From Ectothiorhodospiraceae bacterium (GTDB taxonomy: Bacteria > Pseudomonadota > Gammaproteobacteria > HK1): DNA of 64,000 nt. How positions within the stretch are numbered: position 1 is the first letter of the stretch; every line of letters begins with the position of its first letter. Position numbers and translations under genes: made by a program. Shown here one piece after another: positions 50,120 through 59,199 of the stretch. The stretch covers positions 372,001 through 436,000 of the forward strand of contig JACKNM010000002.1 in NCBI GenBank assembly GCA_024234875.1, written 5' to 3'. Below the pieces are notes generated by a model. That model ran no database searches, was not told the origin of the DNA, and was given only the letters and a program-made list of their open reading frames with translations.

Positions 50120-51646
50120 ATGACCCAGGGCCCACGTATCGCCATCCTCGGCCTCCACCTGGAGAGCAATCGCTTCGCGCCGGTGGTCGGCCGCGACGAC
50201 TTCGAGGCCAAGCTGGTGCTCGAAGGTCGCGACATCGTCGACGATGCGCGCAGCACCCATCCGCGCCAGCCTGCCGCCGGCACCGGCTTCGTCCGCGACA
50301 TGGACGAGGCCGGTGCGTGGCAGCCGGTGCCGCTGGTGATCGCGGACTGCGGCGCCGCCGGGCCGATCGATCACGACTACCTGCTCGAGCTGGTGGCCCG
50401 GATGCGCGCCGGGCTGGAAGCGGCGATGCCGCTCGACGGGGTGTACTTCGCGCAACACGGAGCCGCGGTATCGACCCGCATCTCCGACCCCGACGGGCTG
50501 ATGTATGCCATGGCCCGCGAGGTCGTCGGCGCAGACGTTCCGATCGTCTCGGTGCTGGATCTGCACGCCAACGTCTCCGACGCGATGGTCGAGCACGCCG
50601 ACGTGCTCGTCGCCTACCGCACGAACCCGCACGTCGACCAGTACGAGCGCGGCGCCGAGTGCGCGCGAGTGATGCGTGAGCTGCTCGCCGGCGTGCGCCC
50701 GCAGGTCGGCTTCATCCGCCTTCCGCTGGTCGCGCCCCAGGTCACCCAGCTCACCGCCACCGGGCCCTACGCCGACATCATCCGCTACGGGCAGTCGCGG
50801 ATGGACGAGCGGGTGATGAACATCTCGATTCTCGGTGGCTTCACCTATGGCGACACCCCCGAGAACGGGATGGCGTTCCTGGTGACCACGCGCGGGGATG
50901 CGCAGCTCGCACGCGACCTCGTGCGCGAGCTGGCCGCGCGCACCTGGGCGGATCGCGGGCGATTCGTGCCGCGACTGACCTCGCTCGACGAATGTGTGCG
51001 CCGCGCGGTCGAGACCGGCGACGATCCGTCACGCCCCGCGCTGCTGATCGCGGACGTGGCCGACAACCCCGGCGGCGGCGGCCGCGGCAACACCACGTGG
51101 CTGCTGGAAGGGTTGCACGCGGCCGGCGCCAGGGGCGTCGCGCTCGGCGTGTTCAACGACGCGTCGCTCGCGGCCGAGGCGCATGCGCTCGGCGTCGGGG
51201 CCACCTTCCGCGCGCGTTTCAATCGCGACGAGACCGACCAGTACTCGAAGCCGTTCGAGGCCGAGGCGCGTGTGCTCGCGCTCGGCGACGGTCAGATCAT
51301 CGGCCGCTCGCCCGGCTCGCGTGCCGGGATGGCGGTCGACCTCGGTCCGACCGCGGCGCTCGAGGTGGGCACGGTGAAGGTGGTCGTGATCAGCAAGCGC
51401 ACCCAGTGCATCGATCCCGGGTACCTCGAGAGTTTCGGCGTCGACGTCGGCACCGCGCGCACCACGGTGGTCAAGTCTCGCGGGCACTTCCGCGCCGGCT
51501 TCTCCGTGTACTTCACACCCGAGCAGATCATCGAGTGCGACGCGCCCGGGCTCACCTCGCCGAATCTCGCGAACTTCGAGTGGACCGGCTTTCGACGCCC
51601 CATCTACCCGCTCGACCCCGACACCACCTGGACGCCGCCGCTGTAG
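50120..51646 (+). CDS. M81 (MlrC-like) metallopeptidase family protein
   Basis: 508 residues. The N-terminal block RIAILGLHLESNRFAPVV and YFAQHGAAVSTRISDPDG, VSVLDLHANVSDAMV and YRTNPHVDQYERG are the DUF1485/M81 signatures, including the His and Asp residues proposed to bind zinc. The C-terminal MlrC domain (LIADVADNPGGGGRGNTTWLL) is also complete. The founding member opens linearised microcystin, but most relatives occur in amide, hydantoin or nitrogen-compound catabolism clusters, which fits the neighbours here better. GGAGA precedes the ATG. Confidence 0.9.
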   Translation: MTQGPRIAILGLHLESNRFAPVVGRDDFEAKLVLEGRDIVDDARSTHPRQPAAGTGFVRDMDEAGAWQPVPLVIADCGAAGPIDHDYLLELVARMRAGLEAAMPLDGVYFAQHGAAVSTRISDPDGLMYAMAREVVGADVPIVSVLDLHANVSDAMVEHADVLVAYRTNPHVDQYERGAECARVMRELLAGVRPQVGFIRLPLVAPQVTQLTATGPYADIIRYGQSRMDERVMNISILGGFTYGDTPENGMAFLVTTRGDAQLARDLVRELAARTWADRGRFVPRLTSLDECVRRAVETGDDPSRPALLIADVADNPGGGGRGNTTWLLEGLHAAGARGVALGVFNDASLAAEAHALGVGATFRARFNRDETDQYSKPFEAEARVLALGDGQIIGRSPGSRAGMAVDLGPTAALEVGTVKVVVISKRTQCIDPGYLESFGVDVGTARTTVVKSRGHFRAGFSVYFTPEQIIECDAPGLTSPNLANFEWTGFRRPIYPLDPDTTWTPPL

Positions 51647-51676
51647 TCTCACGCCACACCACCGAAGGAGCTGCCC

Positions 51677-52693
51677 ATGGCCACCAACGATGCCTGGCTC
51701 GCCCAGGTCCAGGAGGAGACGCTCGAGCCCGACCTGCCGATCTGCGATCCGCACCACCATCTCTGGGACCACCGCACCGCCGGCGTCGCGCCGCGCTATC
51801 TGCTCGACGAGTATCTCGAGGACCTGAACAGCGGCCACAACGTCGTGTCCACGGTGTTCATCGAGTGCGGCACGATGTTCAAGGCCGACGGTCCGGCGCA
51901 CATGCGGCCGATCGGTGAGACGGAGTTCGCCAACGGCCAGGCGGCGATGAGCGCATCGGGACAGTACGGTCCACGCCGCGTCGGCGCCGGCCTCGTCGCC
52001 ACCGCCTACCTGCACGAGGGCGACCGCGTGGCGGCGGTGCTCGACGCCCAGATCGCGGCCGGCGGCGGACGCGTGCGCGGCATCCGACAAGCCGTCGCCT
52101 GGGACGCGAGCCCCGAGGTCCCGAATCACCGCACCCAGCCGCCGCGCGGTCGCTACGCCGACTCGGGTTTCCGCAAGGGCTTCGCGCACCTCGCCCCGCG
52201 GGGCCTGAGCTTCGAGGGTTGGCTCTTCCATCGCCAGCTCCCGGAGTTGACCGACCTCGCGCGCGCCTTTCCCGACACCACGATCATCCTCGACCACTTC
52301 GGCGGCCCGGTCGGAATCGGACCGTACGCGGGTAAGGCCGACGAGGTGTTCGATGAATGGAAGCGACTGGTCGGGCCACTCGCCGAGTGCCCGAACGTCC
52401 ACGCCAAGCTCGGCGGGATCAACATGGAGGTCAACGGCTTCGGCTGGGAGCATCGCCCACGGCCGCCGACCAGCCAGGAGCTGATGGAGGCCACGCGCCG
52501 GTACTACGAGCACACCATCGAGCTGTTCGGCGTCGACCGCTGCATGTTCGAGTCGAACTTCCCGGTGGACAAGGTGAGCTGCAGCTATCAGGTGCTGTGG
52601 AACAGCTTCAAGCGGCTGACCGCGAGCTACTCGGCGAGCGAGAAGGCGAAGCTCTACCACGACAACGCGGCGCAGGTGTATCGGCTGACCTGA
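51677..52693 (+). CDS. amidohydrolase_2-family metal-dependent hydrolase (PDC hydrolase-like)
   Basis: 338 residues from ATG 51677 behind AAGGAG. The N-terminal ICDPHHHLWDHR supplies the HxH metal site; IILDHFGGP has the later His, and VDRCMFESNFPVDK the final Asp region. This is the 2-pyrone-4,6-dicarboxylate lactonase / L-fuconolactonase-like branch of the TIM-barrel amidohydrolases, which open lactones or decarboxylate. It lies 30 bases after the M81-family gene and is probably co-transcribed with it. It ends 163 bases before a convergent methyltransferase gene. Confidence 0.9.
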   Translation: MATNDAWLAQVQEETLEPDLPICDPHHHLWDHRTAGVAPRYLLDEYLEDLNSGHNVVSTVFIECGTMFKADGPAHMRPIGETEFANGQAAMSASGQYGPRRVGAGLVATAYLHEGDRVAAVLDAQIAAGGGRVRGIRQAVAWDASPEVPNHRTQPPRGRYADSGFRKGFAHLAPRGLSFEGWLFHRQLPELTDLARAFPDTTIILDHFGGPVGIGPYAGKADEVFDEWKRLVGPLAECPNVHAKLGGINMEVNGFGWEHRPRPPTSQELMEATRRYYEHTIELFGVDRCMFESNFPVDKVSCSYQVLWNSFKRLTASYSASEKAKLYHDNAAQVYRLT

Positions 52694-52730
52694 GCGCCTG
52701 TAAAGGAATCGGGCGCCTGCTGCGCGTGCC

Positions 52731-52811
52731 GTCTGGCGGCTGCGACTGCGTTGTCCGTCGCGAGAACTGCGGTCATTTGGCTCGCCAAACTCCCTTGTTC
52801 TCGCGCCAGAC
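52731..52811. repeat. nested inverted-repeat element between convergent genes
   Basis: Three perfect inverted repeats lie inside each other: GTCTGGCG (52731-52738) with CGCCAGAC (52804-52811), CGCGAGAAC (52759-52767) with GTTCTCGCG (52797-52805), and TTTGGC with GCCAAA around a two-base loop in the centre. The whole is about 80 bases. It could be a bidirectional terminator or one copy of a dispersed REP-like element. Confidence 0.6.
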
Positions 52812-52856
52812 GCCTTGTCTCGCTCGCCGGCCGACCTGCTCGGGACACCGCGCGGC

Positions 52857-53651
52857 TCAGGCGCTGAGCAGCAGCGCCGGCATGTCGAACGTCACGCGGC
52901 CGTCGGCATCGGCGTAGGGCCGCAGCGACACCCGCGCCTCTGCCAGCAGGGTGTCGAGCTGCGCCTCGTCGAGCAGGCCCCCCAGCGTCCACGCACAAGC
53001 CCGCTCGGCACCGACCAGATCGTCGATCGACGCAAAGCGCACGGTACCCGAATGCACCGAGACCTCGGCCTGGTCGAGCCCGGCGGAACGTGCCAGCGCC
53101 AGTAGCCGCGCGCGGTCACCGAGCGCGAACGGCGCGCGGAACGCGTCGGCGACCCCGGGCCCGAACAGCCGATGCAGGAGCTCGGCGAGGACCGCGTAGC
53201 CGGCGCAGTGGTCGAGCGCATCGCAGACCGCGACGGCAATTCTCCCGCGCGCGCGACACACCCGCCGCATCTCCCGTAGTGCGGCCACCGGATCGTCGAA
53301 GAACATCATCCCGAACTGGCTCACCACCCGGTCGAAGCGGGAGTCGGGGAACGGGATGGACTCCGCCCGCGCCTCGCGCCAGGTGATGGCCTCGGCGTGC
53401 CGACGCGCCACCGCGAGCATCTCGGGGCTCGCATCCAGCGCAAAGACCTGGCCCTGCGGGCCGACACGGTCCGCCGCGGCCCGCGCGAGCACGCCGGTGC
53501 CGCAGGCGACGTCCAGGACGTGCTGGCCACCACGCACGTCGGCGCAGTCGAGAACCGTGGGCGCCCATTGCGCGAACAGAGCCGGCACGAAGCGTGCGTC
53601 GTACACTTCGGCCGGTGAAGGCGCCGCGGTTCCGATGTCGGTGGCGATCAT
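52857..53651 (-). CDS. class I SAM-dependent methyltransferase
   Basis: 264 residues from ATG 53651 behind GGAGGA. Motif I is HVLDVACGTGVLARAAAD near residue 45, the acidic end of beta-2 is FALDASPEML, and SRFDRVVSQFGMMFFDDP is motif II/post-I. This is the UbiE/Methyltransf_11 type. Substrate is unknown. The divergent AraC-type regulator, 143 bases away, is the natural candidate for controlling it, since the pair shares one intergenic region. Confidence 0.9.
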   Translation of the reverse strand: MIATDIGTAAPSPAEVYDARFVPALFAQWAPTVLDCADVRGGQHVLDVACGTGVLARAAADRVGPQGQVFALDASPEMLAVARRHAEAITWREARAESIPFPDSRFDRVVSQFGMMFFDDPVAALREMRRVCRARGRIAVAVCDALDHCAGYAVLAELLHRLFGPGVADAFRAPFALGDRARLLALARSAGLDQAEVSVHSGTVRFASIDDLVGAERACAWTLGGLLDEAQLDTLLAEARVSLRPYADADGRVTFDMPALLLSA

Positions 53652-53794
53652 GGGCCGGTCCTCCGAGGGGTCGATGGCCGGATTCTCCGCCACCGCCAGC
53701 CGGCCGGACATGACTGCTCGACCGGTTCGATTGCCCGAGCGTCCGCACGGCTCACCGCGCGCCACGTCGATGCGAGCGACAGGGAGACCGGCCC

Positions 53795-54790
53795 ATGGAG
53801 CGCGACCCGCTCTCGGACGTCCTGCAGACGGTGCGCCTCTCGGGCGCGGTGTTCTTCCTGTGGGAGCCAGGGCGTCCGTTCGCGATGGCGGTGCCCGACG
53901 GCGGCGCGTTCACGCGCGCGGTGATGCCCGGCGCGGGTCAGATCGTCTCGTATCACATCGTCACCGCCGGCACCTGCTGGGGCGGCCTCCTCGGCCAGGC
54001 GCCGGTCGAGCTTCGCGAGGGTGACATCCTGCTGCTCCCGCGCGGCGACGCCTACGCCATCGCCGACTCCGCCGACAATTGCCGCAACGCCGAGGTGGAC
54101 CTCCCCTTCACCCTCGGCTTCTTCGGTCGGATGGCCGCGGGCGAGCTGCCGTTCGTGGTGCGTGGCCAGGAGCCGGAGGCGGGTCGCTCTCCCGAGCTGG
54201 TGTGCGGCTTCCTCGGCTGCGACCTGCAACCGTTCAACCCGGTCCTGGCAGCGCTCCCGCCAATGGTGAGGCTCCGGCCGGACGGCAGCGCGCCCACCAG
54301 CCGCCTGCAGGCGCTGCTCGAGCATGTCGTCGGCGAGGCCCGACGGCCGGGTCCCGGCAGCCAGTGCGTGGTCACCCGCCTCGGCGAGCTGCTGTTCGTC
54401 GAGGTGGTTCGCCACTGCCTCACCCTCGGACGGGAGGACGCTGCGGACTGGCTCGGCGCGCTCGACGATCCGGTCGCCGGTCGCGCGCTGGTGCTGATGC
54501 ACCGCGAGCCGGCGCGCCGCTGGACGCTCGATACGCTGGCGAGTCGGCTCGGGGTGTCGCGCACTCGGCTCGCCGAGCGATTCACCCGGCGTGTCGGCCA
54601 GCCGCCGATGCAGTACCTCGCCCGGTGGCGCCTCCAGCTCGCGGTGCGGCTGCTGGGCGAGCGGCGCATGAAGGTCGCGGCGGTGGCTCGAGAGGTCGGA
54701 TACGAGTCGGAGGCCGCCTTCAGCCGCGCCTTCAAGCGAGCGCTCGGGGTCTCGCCGGCGCGGTGGGCGCGCGAGCCGGACCGGCAGTGA
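53795..54790 (+). CDS. AraC-family transcriptional regulator with cupin-type sensor domain
   Basis: 331 residues. The N-terminal half is a cupin_6-like ligand-binding domain (SYHIVTAGTCWGGLLG, LREGDILLLPRGDAYAIAD). The C-terminal 100 residues carry two helix-turn-helix units: LDTLASRLGVSRTRLAERF and VAAVAREVGYESEAAFSRAF, followed by the family ending GVSPARW. Such regulators usually control an adjacent divergent gene, here the methyltransferase. The effector is unknown. GGGAG lies upstream of the ATG. Confidence 0.92.
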   Translation: MERDPLSDVLQTVRLSGAVFFLWEPGRPFAMAVPDGGAFTRAVMPGAGQIVSYHIVTAGTCWGGLLGQAPVELREGDILLLPRGDAYAIADSADNCRNAEVDLPFTLGFFGRMAAGELPFVVRGQEPEAGRSPELVCGFLGCDLQPFNPVLAALPPMVRLRPDGSAPTSRLQALLEHVVGEARRPGPGSQCVVTRLGELLFVEVVRHCLTLGREDAADWLGALDDPVAGRALVLMHREPARRWTLDTLASRLGVSRTRLAERFTRRVGQPPMQYLARWRLQLAVRLLGERRMKVAAVAREVGYESEAAFSRAFKRALGVSPARWAREPDRQ

Positions 54791-54838
54791 CGCGATCGAT
54801 CGACCCGCTCGGCCTCCGGAACCTTCGAGGAACCGGCG

Positions 54839-54852
54839 TTGTCATAGATCAA
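54839..54852 (+). promoter_or_regulatory. FNR/FixK-like binding site upstream of the Ior-Sox gene run
   Basis: TTGTCATAGATCAA matches the FNR/FixK palindrome TTGAT-N4-ATCAA fully in the right half and at three of five bases in the left. TATACC at 54880-54885 is a possible -10. The spacing puts the site centre about 45 bases before the expected start, close to the -41.5 of class II activation. ATG of the first gene lies some 90 bases further on. Confidence 0.45.
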
Positions 54853-54979
54853 CGGGGCGGCGGGAGACCCGCCCGCGGGTATACCGAGAACAACACCAAC
54901 CCGCCCCGACCATCGACCGGCACGGCGTGACGGCAGCGTCCGCGCACCGGCCCGGCACCACCATCCGGAGGGACATGCG

Positions 54980-55429
54980 ATGACGCGGCTGACGATCAAC
55001 GGTCAGAATCACGAGATCGAGGTGGAGCCCGCGACTCCCCTGCTGTGGGCGATCCGCGAGCAGGTCGGGCTGACCGGAACCAAGTACGGCTGCGGCATCG
55101 GCCAGTGCGGCGCGTGCACCGTGCATCTCGACGGCATGCCGGTGCGCTCGTGCCTGATCCCGGTCGAGGCGGCGGCCGGCAAGTCGATCCGCACCATCGA
55201 GGGCCTCGCCGAGGGCGGCAAGCTGACCCGGGTGCAACAGGCCTGGCTCGATCACGACGTGCCGCAGTGCGGCTACTGCCAGGCGGGGATGATCATGGCG
55301 GTCACCGCGTTGCTCGAGCGCACGCCGAGGCCGACCGACGCCGACATCGACGCCGCGATCACCAACATCTGCCGCTGCGGCACGTTCCAACAAGTCCGCG
55401 CGGCCATCCACGCCGCCGCGGCGGCCTGA
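54980..55429 (+). CDS. iorA: 2Fe-2S subunit of a molybdenum hydroxylase (isoquinoline 1-oxidoreductase alpha-like)
   Basis: 149 residues from ATG 54980 behind GGAGGG. The plant-type ferredoxin cluster motif is YGCGIGQCGACTVHLDG near residue 36-52, and the second, C-terminal cluster motif is CGYCQAGM with ICRCGTFQQVRAAI. This two-cluster layout is that of IorA-like small subunits. It passes electrons from the molybdenum subunit encoded 13 bases downstream. No FAD subunit gene is present, which is characteristic of IorAB-type enzymes that use cytochrome or other acceptors. Confidence 0.93.
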   Translation: MTRLTINGQNHEIEVEPATPLLWAIREQVGLTGTKYGCGIGQCGACTVHLDGMPVRSCLIPVEAAAGKSIRTIEGLAEGGKLTRVQQAWLDHDVPQCGYCQAGMIMAVTALLERTPRPTDADIDAAITNICRCGTFQQVRAAIHAAAAA

Positions 55430-55442
55430 GGGGGGAGCACCG

Positions 55443-57632
55443 ATGAGCGCAGTGACACCCCTCGAGCGCAGAATCACCCGCCGCGCCTTCGTCGTCGGCA
55501 CCACCGCCACCGGCGCCGGCCTCGCGATCGGCCTCGCGCTGCCTCTTTCCCCCCGCGCGGCGGCAGCCGCCGAGGGCGCGCCGGAGGTCAACGCGTGGGT
55601 CGTGATCCGGCCCGACGACACCGTGGTCGTGCGCATCGCCCGCTCCGAGATGGGCCAGGGCACGCTCACCGGCCTCGCCCAGATGGTGGCCGAGGAGCTC
55701 GAATGTGACTGGTCGAAGGTCACCACCGAGTACCCGACGCCGGGCGAGAACGTCGCCCGCAAGCGGGTGTGGGGCAGCTTCTCCACCGGCGGCAGCCGCG
55801 GCATCCGTAGCTCGCACGACTACGTCCGCGAGGGCGGCGCGGCGGCGCGGATGATGCTGGTGCAGGCGGCCGCCGACGCCTGGGGCGTCCCGGCATCGGA
55901 GTGCACCGCGGCGGCGAGTGTGATCACCCACCGCCCGAGCGGGCGCACCACCACCTACGGCGCGGTCGCCGACGCGGCGGCGAAGCTGGACCCACCGGCG
56001 AGCGTCACCCTCAAGGACCCGAAGGACTGGACGCTCATCGGCCAGCCGGTGAAGCGCCTCGACACCCTCGACAAGCTGACCGGGAAACAGGTCTACGGCG
56101 CGGATCTGAAGCTGCCGGGGATGCTGAGCGCGGCGATTCGCGACTGCCCGGTCTTCGGCGGCAAGGTCGCGCGCCTCGACACGTCGAAGGCCGAGTCGAT
56201 GCCCGGGGTGCGGAAGATCGTCCGCGTCGGGGAGTCGGCGGTCGCCGTGGTGGCCGACACGTGGTGGCGCGCGAAGACCGCGCTCGACGCGGTCGACGTC
56301 GCGTGGGACGGCGGCGACAACACGAAGGTCTCCAGTGCGTCGATCGCCGACACGCTCACACGCGGGCTCGACGCCGACGACGCGTTCGTGAACCACGAGG
56401 TCGGCGATGCCGCAGGTGCGATCGCGACCGCGGCGCGCAAGGTCGAGGCGGTGTACTCGACGCCGTTCCAGAACCACGCCCCGATGGAGCCGATGAACGC
56501 CACCGCGCGCTGGACCCCCGAGCGCTGCGAGGTGTGGTGCCCGACCCAGAACGGCGAGGCCGCGCTCGCCGCCACCGCCTCGGCGGCGGGGCTGCCGATC
56601 GAGCAGTGCGAGGTCTACAAGATCCACCTCGGCGGTGGGTTCGGGCGCCGCGGCGCGTTCCACGACTACGTCACCCAGGCGGTGACCATCGCGCGCGAGC
56701 TGCCGGGGACGCCGGTGAAGCTGCTGTGGTCGCGCGAGGAGGACATGCTGCACGGCCACTACCATCCGGTGATGCAGGCGCGGCTACGCGGCGGCCTCGA
56801 CGCCGACGGAAACCTCACCGGGCTGCACATCCGCCTGTCCGGGCAATCGATCCTGGCCGCGGTCTTTCCTCAGAATCTGCGCGACGGCATGGACGCGCTG
56901 GCCTTCCAGGGCTACTGGGCCAAGGGCGACCACGCGCTCGCCTACACCGTGCCGAACCTCAAGACCGACCACGCGATGCGCAACACCCACGTGCCGCCAG
57001 GGTTCTGGCGCGGGGTCAACGCCAACCAGAATTGCATCTTCCTCGAATGCTTCATGGACGAGCTGGCCGAGGCGGCCGGGCAGGACGCGCTCGCGTTCCG
57101 CCGCAAGCTGATGGCGGACCATCCGAAGTCGCTCGCAGTGCTGAACGCGGTGGCCGAGCGAGCCGGCTGGGGTACCCCGGCCGCGGCTGGCGTGCACCGC
57201 GGTCTCGCCCACTTCAACGCCTTCGGCAGCTACGTCGCGGCCTGCGCCGAGGTCTCCGTTGCCGACGGCAAGGACGTGAGGGTCCACCGCATCGTCGCCG
57301 CCACCGACTGCGGATACGCGGTGAACCCGGCGCAGATCGAGCGCCAGATCGCGGGCTCCTTCGTGTACGGGCTGTCGGCGTTGTTCTCCCAGGCCTGCAC
57401 GGTGAAGGACGGGCGCATCGAGCAGGACAACTTCCACGTCTACGACTCGATGCGCATCGCCCAGATGCCGGTGGTGGAGTCGATCGTCATGCCCTCGGGC
57501 GGATTCTGGGGCGGCGTCGGCGAGCCGACGATCTGCGTGGCAGCCCCGGCGGTGCTGAACGCCATCTATCGCGCGACCGGCACCCGCTACCGAACCTTCC
57601 CGCTGAAAGATCACGGCCTGCGGCTGGTGTAG
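55443..57632 (+). CDS. iorB: molybdopterin-containing subunit of an IorB-like aldehyde/isoquinoline oxidoreductase
   Basis: 729 residues with a Tat signal (ERRITRRAFVVGTTATGAGL), so the enzyme should work in the periplasm. Molybdopterin-cytosine dinucleotide contacts are suggested by MGQGTLTGLAQMVAEEL, HLGGGFGRRGAFHDYV and VPPGFWRGVNANQN; the catalytic Glu sits in WGGVGEPTICVAAPA. Family members hydroxylate N-heterocycles or oxidise aldehydes. The substrate cannot be inferred. A small cytochrome c gene starts 11 bases downstream and would make a natural electron acceptor, although it also adjoins the sulfide dehydrogenase gene. Confidence 0.93.
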   Translation: MSAVTPLERRITRRAFVVGTTATGAGLAIGLALPLSPRAAAAAEGAPEVNAWVVIRPDDTVVVRIARSEMGQGTLTGLAQMVAEELECDWSKVTTEYPTPGENVARKRVWGSFSTGGSRGIRSSHDYVREGGAAARMMLVQAAADAWGVPASECTAAASVITHRPSGRTTTYGAVADAAAKLDPPASVTLKDPKDWTLIGQPVKRLDTLDKLTGKQVYGADLKLPGMLSAAIRDCPVFGGKVARLDTSKAESMPGVRKIVRVGESAVAVVADTWWRAKTALDAVDVAWDGGDNTKVSSASIADTLTRGLDADDAFVNHEVGDAAGAIATAARKVEAVYSTPFQNHAPMEPMNATARWTPERCEVWCPTQNGEAALAATASAAGLPIEQCEVYKIHLGGGFGRRGAFHDYVTQAVTIARELPGTPVKLLWSREEDMLHGHYHPVMQARLRGGLDADGNLTGLHIRLSGQSILAAVFPQNLRDGMDALAFQGYWAKGDHALAYTVPNLKTDHAMRNTHVPPGFWRGVNANQNCIFLECFMDELAEAAGQDALAFRRKLMADHPKSLAVLNAVAERAGWGTPAAAGVHRGLAHFNAFGSYVAACAEVSVADGKDVRVHRIVAATDCGYAVNPAQIERQIAGSFVYGLSALFSQACTVKDGRIEQDNFHVYDSMRIAQMPVVESIVMPSGGFWGGVGEPTICVAAPAVLNAIYRATGTRYRTFPLKDHGLRLV

Positions 57633-57643
57633 CGGCGTGCCCG

Positions 57644-57940
57644 ATGCGTGATCTGCGACGAGTCGTCGGGGTCGCGGCGGTGGGATTCGCGGTGGCGGCC
57701 GGGTCGGCCGCTGCTGCCCCACCGCCGGGAGCTGCGGCGTGCAGCGGATGCCATGCCGCCTCGCGCGAGGTGGCGACCCCGGTGCCTCGGCTTGCAGGTC
57801 GAGACGCGGACGAGATCGTCGACGCGATGCGCGCCTTCCGCGCCGGCGAGCGCGAGGCCACGGTGATGGACCGCATCGCCCGCGGCTTCACCGATGCCGA
57901 GGTCAGGGCCATCGCTGCCTGGTACGCGAGCCAGCGATGA
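57644..57940 (+). CDS. small c-type cytochrome
   Basis: 98 residues. A signal peptide ends ...GSAAAAPPPG, and a single haem-binding site ACSGCH lies at about residue 35. A Met in EATVMDRIARGF is the likely sixth ligand. Size and place just before the flavoprotein match the cytochrome subunit of flavocytochrome c sulfide dehydrogenase (FccA/SoxE type), with a 4-base overlap (ATGA). It could equally serve IorAB encoded upstream. The compact helical end FTDAEVRAIAAWYASQR is typical of class I cytochromes. Confidence 0.85.
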   Translation: MRDLRRVVGVAAVGFAVAAGSAAAAPPPGAAACSGCHAASREVATPVPRLAGRDADEIVDAMRAFRAGEREATVMDRIARGFTDAEVRAIAAWYASQR

Positions 57941-59199
57941 GGACGTCGCGCCGCCACTTCCTGCGCGGCGCGGCGAGCGCGCTGGCCGCCGGCGCCGTCG
58001 CCCCGGTGGTCGTCGGGCAGGCAAGGGCACGGGTGGTGGTGATCGGCGGCGGGTTCGCCGGTGCGAGCTGCGCTCGCGCACTCGCCGCGGGCGGCGTCGA
58101 GACCACGCTGGTCGAGGCGCAATCGACCTTCACCGCCTGCCCGCTCAGCAATGCGGTCATCGGCGGCACGCGCGACATCGCCGCCCAGCGCTTCGGTTAC
58201 ACCGGTCTCGCAGCCCACGGCGTCGGCGTGGTGCGCGGCGAGGCCCGCACGGTCGATCCCGACGCACGGACCGTCACCCTGGCCGACGGCACCCGGCTCG
58301 CGTACGAGCGCCTGGTGATCGCACCGGGCATCGACATGCGCTGGGACGCGCTGCCGGGCTACGACCAGGCGGCAGCCGAGCGCATGCCACACGCCTGGAA
58401 GGCCGGCGCGCAGACCACGTTGCTACGTCGTCAGCTCGAGGCGATGGACGACGGCGGGCTGGTGGTCGTCGCCGCGCCCGCGAACCCCTATCGCTGCCCA
58501 CCCGGCCCCTACGAGCGCGCGAGCCTGATCGCGCACTACCTGTCGCGTCACAAGCCGCGCTCGAAGGTGCTGATCCTCGATGCCAAGGACCGGTTCTCCA
58601 AGCAAGCGCTATTCGAGTCGGCCTGGAGCTCGCTGTACCCAGGTCTCGTCGAGTGGGTCCCGCTCTCGGCCGGCGGCGCGGTGATCGAGGTCGACCCCGA
58701 GCGCCTCACCGTCGCGACCGACTTCGAGACCCACCGTGCCGCGGTGGCCAACGTGATCCCGCCACAGAAGGCCGGAAGCATCGCGGCGGCGGCCGGGGTC
58801 GCGGACCGGACCGGGTGGTGTCCCGTCGACCCGGGCGCCTTCGAGTCGACCCTCGTCCCCGGCATCCACGTCGTCGGTGACGCGGCGATTGCGGGCGCGA
58901 TGCCCAAGTCCGCATTCGCTGCCAACGCCCAGGCCAAGGTCTGCGCCGCCGCCATCGTCGCGCTCCTGGCCGGCGACTCCCCGCGCCCCGAGAAGCTCGT
59001 CAACACCTGCTACAGCCTGGTCGCGCCGGACCACGGGATCTCGGTGGCGGCGGTGTATCGAGCCGAGGGCGGCCGGCTGGTGGAGGTCGAGGGCGCGGGC
59101 GGCGTGAGCCCGGCGAACGCCTCGGAGGCGGTGCGCCGCCGCGAGGCCGAGCTGGCCGAGGGCTGGTTCCGCACCATCACGCGGGAGGCGTTCGGGTGA
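57937..59199 (+). CDS. soxF: flavocytochrome c sulfide dehydrogenase, flavoprotein subunit
   Basis: 420 residues with a Tat signal (SRRHFLRGAASALAAGA). The FAD-binding motif RVVVIGGGFAGASCARALA is at about 32-50. C68 in STFTACPLSN and a later Cys in LVNTCYSLVAP correspond to the redox-active cysteine pair of FccB/SoxF. GIHVVGDAAIAGAMPKSAFAANAQAK is the second FAD contact, and a C-terminal FCSD domain follows. It oxidises sulfide in the periplasm and passes electrons to the small cytochrome. The gene overlaps both neighbours by 4 bases, which ties it to the sox genes. Confidence 0.92.
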   Translation: MRTSRRHFLRGAASALAAGAVAPVVVGQARARVVVIGGGFAGASCARALAAGGVETTLVEAQSTFTACPLSNAVIGGTRDIAAQRFGYTGLAAHGVGVVRGEARTVDPDARTVTLADGTRLAYERLVIAPGIDMRWDALPGYDQAAAERMPHAWKAGAQTTLLRRQLEAMDDGGLVVVAAPANPYRCPPGPYERASLIAHYLSRHKPRSKVLILDAKDRFSKQALFESAWSSLYPGLVEWVPLSAGGAVIEVDPERLTVATDFETHRAAVANVIPPQKAGSIAAAAGVADRTGWCPVDPGAFESTLVPGIHVVGDAAIAGAMPKSAFAANAQAKVCAAAIVALLAGDSPRPEKLVNTCYSLVAPDHGISVAAVYRAEGGRLVEVEGAGGVSPANASEAVRRREAELAEGWFRTITREAFG

